DNA from: an uncultured Collinsella sp.
GTDB taxonomy: Bacteria; Actinomycetota; Coriobacteriia; Coriobacteriales; Coriobacteriaceae
Reading direction: 5' to 3'
DNA length: 11,450 nucleotides
Assembly: GCA_900765115.1 (NCBI GenBank)
Contig: CAAFQK010000071.1
Location: 1 to 11,450, forward strand
Part shown: positions 6,566 through 11,450 of the stretch, one piece after another
Numbering within the stretch: the first letter of the stretch is position 1
How the letters are laid out: each line of letters starts with the position of its first letter
Notes under the pieces: generated by a model
What the model was told of the DNA's origin: nothing
Databases searched by the model: none
Seen by the model: the letters and a program-made list of their open reading frames with translations, nothing else
Position numbers and translations under genes: made by a program

Positions 6566-7572
6566 AGCTCGCGCACGCTCTGGCGCTCGACAAAATAGGT
6601 CGACACGGCCGTTTTGCAGGTATAGCTCTTGGGATTGCGGATGTTGCCCACCAGACGGCGCACCGCGATCTCGCCCACCTCGTGCTTGGGAACGTGCACC
6701 GTGGTGAGCGGCGGGTTGGAGAAGGCGCCCACGGAAAGATCGTCGAAGCCAATCATCGAGACATCTTCGGGCACGCGAATGCCATGCTCACTCAACGCAC
6801 GCATAGCACCCACGGCGAGCACGTCGTTCTCGGCAAAGAAAGCCGTCGGCAGATCGTCGTGCGAGACCGTATCGAGCCAAGCACCCATGTCGCGATAGGC
6901 GCCCTCGAGCGTGGTGCCCAGGGTGACGCGCCATGCCGAATTGGCCTCAAGGCCCGCGTCCTCAAGCGCTTGGCGATAGCCGCGCTCGCGGTCCTTAAAA
7001 TTGCGGATGCGCAGGTCGCCTGCCAGGTAGCCGATTTGCTTGTGGCCCTTCTCGATAAGGTAATCCACGGCACGCAGCACCGAATCGGTATTGGCAATGA
7101 CTACAGCATCAAAGTACTGGCGATCGCTCCAGCCGTCGAGCACGATCAGGTGGGCGGCGGCGTTGGCGAACAAAGCGTAGTCTTCCTCACCCAGCTCGGT
7201 GCCCATCAGCACGATGGCGGCAGCCGGGTCGGCGATAAGGCTCTCGACCTGCGGGCGCACGGCGTTCAAGTCGCTAAAATCGAGCGAGACAAAGCTCGTG
7301 CTCATGCCGTGACGACGCGCCTGGCGCTCCACGCCCTCAATCACCGCAGGATGGAAGGTGCTCTCATCAAGGATGGCGCCCGTCTTGCGCGCGAGAACAA
7401 ACTGGATGCTCTCGAGTTGCGTCGACTGCTGGTAGCCGAGCGATTGCGCGCACTCAAGGATGACCTTGGCGGTCTCCTCGCTCACGCTGCGCTTGCGATT
7501 GAGCGCGTTCGATACGGTCGCGGGCGAAAAGCCGGTGATGCGGCTGATCTCGCGGACACTTGCTTTGGCCAT
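6562..7572 (-). CDS. LacI-family transcriptional regulator (second)
   Basis: A 336-residue LacI/GalR-type regulator. The helix-turn-helix covers residues about 5-25 (SVREISRITGFSPATVSNALN), then a sugar-binding-type effector domain with FFAENDVLAVGAMRALSEHGIRVPEDVSMIGFDD near 250-285. ATG at 7572 has AGGGGGA 4-5 nt upstream; an in-frame ATG at 7587 lacks this. It shares only general family similarity with the neighbouring LacI, so it is unlikely to be a recent duplicate. It lies downstream of, and on the same strand as, the ROK kinase gene. Its promoter shares a motif with the ROK upstream region, making the ROK gene a plausible target. The effector is unknown. The 3' end converges with the other LacI gene with no room for a terminator. 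Confidence 0.93.
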   Translation of the reverse strand: MAKASVREISRITGFSPATVSNALNRKRSVSEETAKVILECAQSLGYQQSTQLESIQFVLARKTGAILDESTFHPAVIEGVERQARRHGMSTSFVSLDFSDLNAVRPQVESLIADPAAAIVLMGTELGEEDYALFANAAAHLIVLDGWSDRQYFDAVVIANTDSVLRAVDYLIEKGHKQIGYLAGDLRIRNFKDRERGYRQALEDAGLEANSAWRVTLGTTLEGAYRDMGAWLDTVSHDDLPTAFFAENDVLAVGAMRALSEHGIRVPEDVSMIGFDDLSVGAFSNPPLTTVHVPKHEVGEIAVRRLVGNIRNPKSYTCKTAVSTYFVERQSVREL

Positions 7573-7664
7573 TGTTCCCCCTAGCAACGGTCGTGGCGGA
7601 GCATCGCGACTCGATGACTCGGCAACTAAACGACCGCAAATTCAATCTAAACAGAATAGTAAAT

Positions 7665-7693
7665 GTTTATTAGCTAGTTTAGCCTGTTGTCAA
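7665..7693 (-). promoter_or_regulatory. Probable promoter of the second LacI gene, with operator-like sequence
   Basis: On the minus strand a consensus -35 box TTGACA (7693-7688) is followed by an AT-rich -10 region, CTAATAAAC (spacing 15-17 bp depending on the hexamer chosen), roughly 95 nt before the ATG at 7572. The near-palindrome AGTAAATGTTTATT (7658-7671) overlaps the -10 and could be a LacI operator. The promoter closely resembles that of the other LacI gene. Confidence 0.55.
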
Positions 7694-7735
7694 GCGAAGC
7701 GGCACAACTATTCCCCCAACGGGCGCATTTACTCG

Positions 7736-7762
7736 GTAGCTAATCTGGGACAGGGCTCTTTT
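7736..7762 (+). repeat. Short dispersed motif GTAGCTAATCTGGGACAGGG, copy 1
   Basis: The plus strand from 7736 reads GTAGCTAATCTGGGACAGGG then CTCTTTT. The minus strand of 9058-9033 carries a near copy, GTAGCTAATTTGGGACGGGG then CTTTTT. Copy 1 lacks the complementary arm that makes copy 2 a terminator. It looks like a family of short intergenic repeats. Confidence 0.6.
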
Positions 7763-7779
7763 GAGTGCTTTTGCCACCG

Positions 7780-7892
7780 GATGATTTTTCTGGGACGGGG
7801 ATTAAAAAATCATTTTGGTGACGCGCGGCGGAAGACCAGTCTTTTTTGGGACGAGAAAATGATTTTTTAATCCCCGTCCCAGAAAAATCATC
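7780..7892. repeat. 113-bp compound inverted repeat with perfect 37-bp arms
   Basis: Left arm 7780-7816 and right arm 7856-7892 are exact reverse complements over 37 bp, separated by 39 nt. Each arm is itself palindromic (TGATTTTT facing AAAAATCA), and TGGGACG/CGTCCCA segments allow further alternative pairing. It starts 10 nt past the ROK stop codon, so it may help end ROK transcription, although no good T-tract follows the long hairpin. A miniature non-coding mobile repeat is an alternative. The perfection of the arms points to recent origin or selection. Confidence 0.85.
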
Positions 7893-7902
7893 GCCAGAGT
7901 AG

Positions 7903-8817
7903 TTATTCGCAAAGGCGCATAGCCTCCTGCACGGCGCCGTATAGGTTAGCGTCGTTGCCCAGCTCTGCCGCCTTGACCTGCGGTACAGGGATGCCGGCGA
8001 GAATGCCCTCATAGCCCTCAAGCGCCGCGGGCATCTGGTCGCGAAGCGCGTCGATAAGTTCGGGGTGGCACGAAATGCCGCCCGCAATCACAAACACCTC
8101 GGGGTCGAGCACCGCCTGTAGGTTTACGAGCATGGCGTCGAACGTGCGCGCATAGCGGTCAAGCGCGCGCTTCGCCGCCTCATCGCCAGCCTCAACCCAC
8201 TCAAAAACGCGGCGGCCGTCCACCGTGCCATCGGCAGGTAAGTCCTTCTCGGCCACGACGAGATCGCGCAGCGCACGCCAGCCGCCTGTGCTCGAAAACA
8301 TTCTGTCCCCCGATGCCGGCTGTGTCACATCGTTGCGCAGAAAGCTAAACTCACCTGCAAAGCCATGTGCGCCGCGAAGCACGCGGCCATCGATAACGAT
8401 GCCGCCGCCGATGCCGGTGCCGATAGCGAGCACGACGCCAGTGCGGCATCCGCGAAGGGCGCCCGCTGCGTACTCGCCGAGCGCGCAGCATTTTCCGTCG
8501 TTGTTGACCGCCACCGGCATGTCAAACCGCTCGCGCAGCAACTTTCCCAGCGGACAGCCGTCCATGTAGGTAAGCGCGCCGCCGCGATGGATGGTGCCGT
8601 CCGCGTCATCCTCATAGATGCCGCCGGGTGCACTCACGCCCACGGCGGACACGCGATCGCGATACGGCTCGATAAGACCGGTCAGGGCCTCGACCGCTTC
8701 GTCTGCCGTAGCAAAATCGGTCGGCAGGCTGCCGCGCTCGCGGATGGAAAAATCCTCGCCCAGCACGGCCCACTTAACTGCCGTGCCGCCCACGTCGATG
8801 CCAAAATACTCTTTCAT
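7903..8817 (-). CDS. ROK-family sugar kinase
   Basis: A 304-residue ROK (repressor, ORF, kinase) protein without the N-terminal DNA-binding domain, so an ATP-dependent sugar kinase acting in the cytoplasm. Visible motifs are the phosphate loop DVGGT (Asp8-Thr12), VSAPGG, NNDGKC with Asp107 as likely catalytic base, the glycine-rich GTGIGGGI (133-140) and HGFAGEFSF (151-159). Two family hallmarks are absent: the His of GExGH (Phe159 here) and the Cys-rich zinc motif, as in some glucoside or aminosugar kinases. ATG at 8817 has GGAGG 4 nt upstream; in-frame ATG at 8874 does not fit. The gene has its own upstream operator-like array and is probably controlled by a LacI regulator. The sugar is unknown. 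Confidence 0.92.
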   Translation of the reverse strand: MKEYFGIDVGGTAVKWAVLGEDFSIRERGSLPTDFATADEAVEALTGLIEPYRDRVSAVGVSAPGGIYEDDADGTIHRGGALTYMDGCPLGKLLRERFDMPVAVNNDGKCCALGEYAAGALRGCRTGVVLAIGTGIGGGIVIDGRVLRGAHGFAGEFSFLRNDVTQPASGDRMFSSTGGWRALRDLVVAEKDLPADGTVDGRRVFEWVEAGDEAAKRALDRYARTFDAMLVNLQAVLDPEVFVIAGGISCHPELIDALRDQMPAALEGYEGILAGIPVPQVKAAELGNDANLYGAVQEAMRLCE

Positions 8818-8926
8818 GCTGCCTCCGCTTCTGCGCCGATACGTCAATATCGGCAGACCATCCCGTCCATGCAAACACAGAGAATTCCAGACAAGGCCAA
8901 GTATTTGGTTAACGGTCGCTTTTAGA

Positions 8927-8963
8927 CTGTAAACGGAGTTTAATCTGTTTACAGCAGCTAGTT
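8927..8963. promoter_or_regulatory. Operator-like array upstream of the ROK gene
   Basis: CTGTAAAC (8927-8934) and GTTTACAG (8947-8954) form a perfect 8-bp inverted repeat with a 12-bp spacer. Inside it TAAAC-GGA-GTTTA (8930-8942) forms another. The adjacent stretch to 8963 matches the motif shared with the two LacI promoters. It lies about 110 nt before the ROK start. A -10-like TATAGA is next to it on the minus strand, but no clear -35 is seen. Confidence 0.5.
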
Positions 8964-9030
8964 CTATAAATTACGCAATTATGCACTCATTTGGAACGAT
9001 GCAATTTATCTTTTTTAGCCCCCAAGGTAG

Positions 9031-9069
9031 CTAAAAAGCCCCGTCCCAAATTAGCTACTTGAGACGGGG
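9031..9069 (-). terminator. Rho-independent terminator of the ribokinase-nucleoside hydrolase operon
   Basis: On the minus strand CCCCGTCTCAA (9069-9059) pairs with TTGGGACGGGG (9049-9039), 11 bp with one G-U, around a 9-nt loop, followed by CTTTTT. It begins 12 nt after the nucleoside hydrolase stop. The loop GTAGCTAA (9058-9051) is complementary to TTAGCTAC just past the T-tract (9034-9027), giving a possible pseudoknot or competing hairpin. Confidence 0.85.
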
Positions 9070-9081
9070 TGTAGGAAGCAC

Positions 9082-10056
9082 TTAGCCCAAGACGTGAGCC
9101 ATGCGTGCCTTGAACTCCGCGAGGAAGCGCGGGGCGTCCACGGTTAGCGCCACAAGGGCGCTCTTGTCCGGGTCGGCCACGCGGCGCTCGTCGCAGATGG
9201 TGCGGCCACGATACTCGCCGAGCAGGTCAACGCGCAGGTTGCAGCCGAGTGCGCCCACGAGCGTGGGGTCGATCGCCACGGCAACGGCTAGCGGATCGTG
9301 CAGCGCACAGCCGCCAAGATAAGGCGCGTTCATCTCGTATGAGCCAATGTAGTGCTCGACCATGCCTGCAAACGCGCAGCCCGCCATGGTGCCCGAACCC
9401 GTCCAGCCGGCGATATCGCGGCGCGTCAGCACCACACGGTGCGTCACATCCAACCCCACCATGGTGAGCTTGCGGCCCGAGCGCAGCACGGCATCGGCGG
9501 CCTCGGGGTCGCTTGCCATGTTGGCCTCGGCGCCCGCGCTCACGTTGCCGGGCACGGTAAGGGCGCCGCCCATCACAACCACGCGGCCAACGGACATCAT
9601 CGCCGCCGCATCGCGCTCAAGAGCAAGCGCCAAGTTTGAGAGCGGGCCGGTCGCCACGTAGACCAAATCGGGGCCATAGGTGCGTGCGGCATCGATCAGA
9701 TAATCGACCGCCGCATTGCCATCGGCCGACGTCGCCCCAACCGGCTCATACGGCGATGCAGGCACGCTCGCGCCGCCAATGCCGTTTTTACCATGGATGA
9801 GCGTGGTGGACGCCGGCGGCGTATAGGGCTCGGTCGCCTTGATGGGTCGGTCGGCGCCCAGGTACACCGGCACCTCGGGGCGACCCAGCAGGTCGAGCAC
9901 GGCCAGGCAGTTATGCGCCGACTGGTCTACGCGCACGTTGCCAAAGCACGTGGTAATGCCCACGAGCTCCACCTCGGGGCTCGCGATGGCATAGGCGAGC
10001 GCCATCGCATCGTCTACGCCCATATCCAGATCAAGGATCAGCTTCTTGGTTGCCAT
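9082..10056 (-). CDS. Nucleoside hydrolase (inosine/uridine-preferring family)
   Basis: A 324-residue nucleoside hydrolase that splits the N-glycosidic bond of ribonucleosides into base and ribose, in the cytoplasm. The N-terminal calcium-binding signature LDLDMGVDDA is present (Asp9, Asp11, Asp15, Asp16), as are HGKNGIGG (88-95), ATGPLSNLAL (136-145), MGGAL...GN...AEANMASDPEAA (162-187) and ALHDPLAV with His253 and Asp254 as the usual catalytic and metal residues. The length is typical of RihA/B/C-type enzymes, but base preference cannot be read from sequence. The ATG at 10056 has GGAG 7 nt upstream, lying in the 3' end of the ribokinase gene, whose stop is 4 nt away. The pairing supplies ribose directly to ribokinase. 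Confidence 0.95.
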   Translation of the reverse strand: MATKKLILDLDMGVDDAMALAYAIASPEVELVGITTCFGNVRVDQSAHNCLAVLDLLGRPEVPVYLGADRPIKATEPYTPPASTTLIHGKNGIGGASVPASPYEPVGATSADGNAAVDYLIDAARTYGPDLVYVATGPLSNLALALERDAAAMMSVGRVVVMGGALTVPGNVSAGAEANMASDPEAADAVLRSGRKLTMVGLDVTHRVVLTRRDIAGWTGSGTMAGCAFAGMVEHYIGSYEMNAPYLGGCALHDPLAVAVAIDPTLVGALGCNLRVDLLGEYRGRTICDERRVADPDKSALVALTVDAPRFLAEFKARMAHVLG

Positions 10057-10060
10057 TGTT

Positions 10061-11050
10061 CTACTCCGCTTCTCCGTCTAAACCGTCTAAACCAAACTTA
10101 CGCTCAACTTCGGCGCGCGTGGGAATCGATTGCTGAGCACCCAGGCGCGATACCGTCACTGCCGAGGCGCGAGCGCCTGCGACCATGCACTCAAAAAGGG
10201 GCAAGCCCTGCAGCCGAGCCGCCGCAAGTGCGCCGATAAACGTATCGCCGGCGGCCGTCGTGTCGACCACCTCGCTAGAGAGCGCCGGCATGCGTAGCAG
10301 CCCTCCATCATCGCCGAGCGTAACCGAGCCGGCACCGCCCAACGTGATGACCGCAGCGCCGGCGCCCTTGTCGAGCAGCGCATTGAGCGCGGCGACGCAA
10401 CTCACATCATCCGTGGGCAGAATGCCCGTCAGAACCTGGCACTCGGTCTCGTTGGGACAGACCAGGTCGACCGCAGGCCAGACCTCCGCAGGCAGCTCGC
10501 AGGCAGGCGCCGGATTAAAGACCGTATAGAACCCCAGCCCGTGAGCGCAAACAAGCGCCTCGGCCGTCGCTGCAAGGTCACATTCACCCTGGGCGATAAA
10601 GACGCTTCCGGCAGCCGGGGCAATCTCGCTGGCGTCGCCGTCGAGCTCATGGGCCACCAGACGCCTCAGCGCGCAGGCAACGTCCGCGCCCGCAAGCGCA
10701 TGGTTGGCGCCCGGCGACAGCACGATGCGGTTGTCGCTCTCGCAGCGAATGATGGTCGCCGTGCCCGTCTCCACGTCGTCGCGACGCGCCACAAACTCAA
10801 CGCCCACGCCGGCATCTTGAAGCCCCGCCACCAGTGCGTCGCCAAAGGCATCGCGCCCGACGGCGCCGATCATGCACGTGCGCGCGCCCATGCGCGCGGC
10901 GGCGACAGCCTGGTTTGCACCCTTGCCGCCGGCGTTGGTGATAAAACCGCTACCGCCGACGGTCTCGCCCGCGCGCGGCATGCGCTCGCACGCCACCGAA
11001 AGGTCCATGTTCATGCTGCCGAACACCGCAACGATGCCGCGATCTGCCAT
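10061..11050 (-). CDS. rbsK: Ribokinase
   Basis: A 329-residue PfkB-family kinase that phosphorylates D-ribose at O5 with ATP. The N-terminal substrate motif is GSMNMDL (Asn14, Asp16), then the first PfkB signature NAGGKGANQAVAAARMG (39-55) and the second, DTTAAGDTF (263-271), with Asp269 as the catalytic base and an anion-hole sequence identical in form to known ribokinases. NETE (200-203) is the usual metal and phosphate site. ATG at 11050 is chosen because GGAGG sits 5 nt before it; an in-frame ATG at 11083 would add eleven residues outside the fold. It is the first gene of an operon with the nucleoside hydrolase. A related sugar or nucleoside kinase cannot be fully excluded. Confidence 0.93.
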   Translation of the reverse strand: MADRGIVAVFGSMNMDLSVACERMPRAGETVGGSGFITNAGGKGANQAVAAARMGARTCMIGAVGRDAFGDALVAGLQDAGVGVEFVARRDDVETGTATIIRCESDNRIVLSPGANHALAGADVACALRRLVAHELDGDASEIAPAAGSVFIAQGECDLAATAEALVCAHGLGFYTVFNPAPACELPAEVWPAVDLVCPNETECQVLTGILPTDDVSCVAALNALLDKGAGAAVITLGGAGSVTLGDDGGLLRMPALSSEVVDTTAAGDTFIGALAAARLQGLPLFECMVAGARASAVTVSRLGAQQSIPTRAEVERKFGLDGLDGEAE

Positions 11051-11113
11051 GGAAACCTCCTCATCCGCGGGCTTTATGCCCACCGTCGGCCGTCAATCGT
11101 ATGCTTTCGCACC

Positions 11114-11142
11114 TCTATAACTTTAGTTCACTTTGATGTGAA
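11114..11142 (-). promoter_or_regulatory. Probable promoter of the ribokinase operon
   Basis: On the minus strand TTCACA (-35, 11142-11137) and TATAGA (-10, 11119-11114) are exactly 17 bp apart, about 65 nt before the ribokinase ATG. The leader contains a small GGGC/GCCC hairpin before the ribosome site. Confidence 0.6.
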
Positions 11143-11143
11143 C
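11126..11143. promoter_or_regulatory. Candidate operator GTTCAC-N6-GTGAAC
   Basis: A perfect 6-bp inverted repeat with a 6-bp centre covers the -35 box of the ribokinase promoter. Its position predicts repression by a dimeric regulator. The sequence differs from the operators proposed for the two LacI genes, so the regulator is probably encoded elsewhere. Confidence 0.5.
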
Positions 11144-11206
11144 GGGTTGATTTCCGATCTCAGCCGAACACATTGAGCAAATAGGCCATTCCCGCAGTTA
11201 GCTGAA

Positions 11207-11246
11207 CGCCCCCGCGGCCCCTCCCGGGGTCCGGGGGCGCCGTTTT
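11207..11246 (+). other. Very GC-rich hairpin in a 320-base gene-free stretch
   Basis: CGCCCCCG (11207-11214) pairs with CGGGGGCG (11232-11239), with an inner CCCC/GGGG stem and a 4-nt loop. A TTTT follows at 11243-11246 on the plus strand. It could be a plus-strand terminator, although no plus-strand gene precedes it, or a structured end for the minus-strand gene entering from the right, or part of a mobile element end. The stretch 11051-11370 otherwise holds only the ribokinase promoter and leader; the open frames in it do not look coding. Confidence 0.45.
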
Positions 11247-11370
11247 CCCAGTTGAAGGAACGGTGGAGATGTGTTTCGATGGGTCCGGTGGCCATGCTCC
11301 GCCCGCCGCCCGGCACCTCTTCCCAGACTCAGCCGGACGGTTGGTCGGTCTATTCCGTTTTGCCTTCAGG

Positions 11371-11450
11371 CTAGGCCAGCGGGGCATCGCCCCTCTCTGC
11401 GCGCGCCCTCTCGATGAGCCCCGGCGTCAGGTCGAGGTCGCCGAGCGGCA
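11371..11450 (-). CDS. C-terminal end of an unidentified gene, cut by the window edge
   Basis: On the minus strand 25 codons stay open from the window edge to a TAG at 11373-11371, reading PLGDLDLTPGLIERARAERG and then DAPLA. Nearly all third positions are G or C, a strong coding sign and stronger than in neighbouring genes. The tail is too short to assign to a family, and the start lies outside the window. It may belong to a transposase or any other cytoplasmic protein. Confidence 0.5.
   Translation of the reverse strand, partial: PLGDLDLTPGLIERARAERGDAPLA

Larger units (their letters stand above)
7573..7902. other. Gene-free stretch between second LacI gene and ROK gene
   Basis: These 330 bases hold the LacI promoter (7665-7693), one copy of a short dispersed motif (7736-7762) and a 113-bp compound inverted repeat (7780-7892). 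Between 7573 and 7657 I see only the leader and ribosome site of the LacI gene. The small open frames that cross this stretch have no supported start site or recognisable domain. Confidence 0.7.

Noticed and set aside
6682..7584. Plus-strand open frame of 300 residues opposite the second LacI gene
   Set aside because: Composition is Arg/His/Ala-rich and it mirrors a clear LacI protein.
7460..7870. Small open frame across the LacI start and intergenic repeat
   Set aside because: It crosses a promoter and a hairpin, has no ribosome site and changes composition along its length.
7780..7892. CRISPR array
   Set aside because: There are only two inverted, not direct, copies and no regular spacers.
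11160..11387. Minus-strand open frame of 75 residues (and one at 11128-11316)
   Set aside because: Both cross the GC-rich hairpin, show no domain and have no good ribosome site; the 11371 stop belongs to a better coding frame.

Overview
Organism and setting. The window is GC-rich, with mostly G or C at third codon positions and AT-rich promoters. It carries a lactose/cellobiose-family PTS, LacI-type regulators, a ROK kinase and a ribose/nucleoside salvage pair. This set fits a saccharolytic gut actinobacterium, and my best guess is a Coriobacteriia member such as Collinsella. That guess is an inference from gene style and intergenic repeats; there is no rRNA or other marker gene to confirm it.

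Layout. (1) 1-99: a cluster of four small hairpins at the left edge, possibly the end of an IS200/IS605-type element. (2) 100-5417, minus strand: a carbohydrate operon read right to left. It encodes an alpha/beta hydrolase, a three-domain DUF5060/DUF4038/collagen-binding-like glycoside hydrolase, and PTS IIC, IIB and IIA, and ends in a strong UUCG-loop terminator at 100-126. IIC is split into two overlapping frames by what looks like one missing G. (3) 5418-5569: a divergent regulatory region with inverted repeats. (4) 5570-6565, plus strand: a LacI-type regulator, the natural candidate regulator of the operon. (5) 6562-7572, minus strand: a second LacI regulator, convergent with the first and sharing a CTAG double stop. 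(6) 7573-7902: its promoter, then a 113-bp compound inverted repeat with perfect 37-bp arms. (7) 7903-8817, minus strand: a ROK sugar kinase without the usual zinc motif, preceded by an array of GTTTAC-type half sites. (8) 9031-11050, minus strand: ribokinase and a nucleoside hydrolase in one operon, with a palindromic promoter and a terminator whose loop can pair with downstream sequence. (9) 11051-11450: non-coding sequence with a very GC-rich hairpin, then the last 25 codons of a minus-strand gene that runs off the window.

How it may work. The PTS would import and phosphorylate a glycoside. The hydrolase and the glycoside hydrolase, neither with a visible signal peptide, would deacylate and cleave it in the cytoplasm. 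No classical 6-phospho-glycosidase (GH1 or GH4) is present, so the DUF4038 enzyme may fill that step. This is the most interesting unknown here. Separately, the nucleoside hydrolase releases ribose from nucleosides and ribokinase phosphorylates it. The two LacI genes and the ROK gene share a promoter-region motif, which suggests linked regulation.
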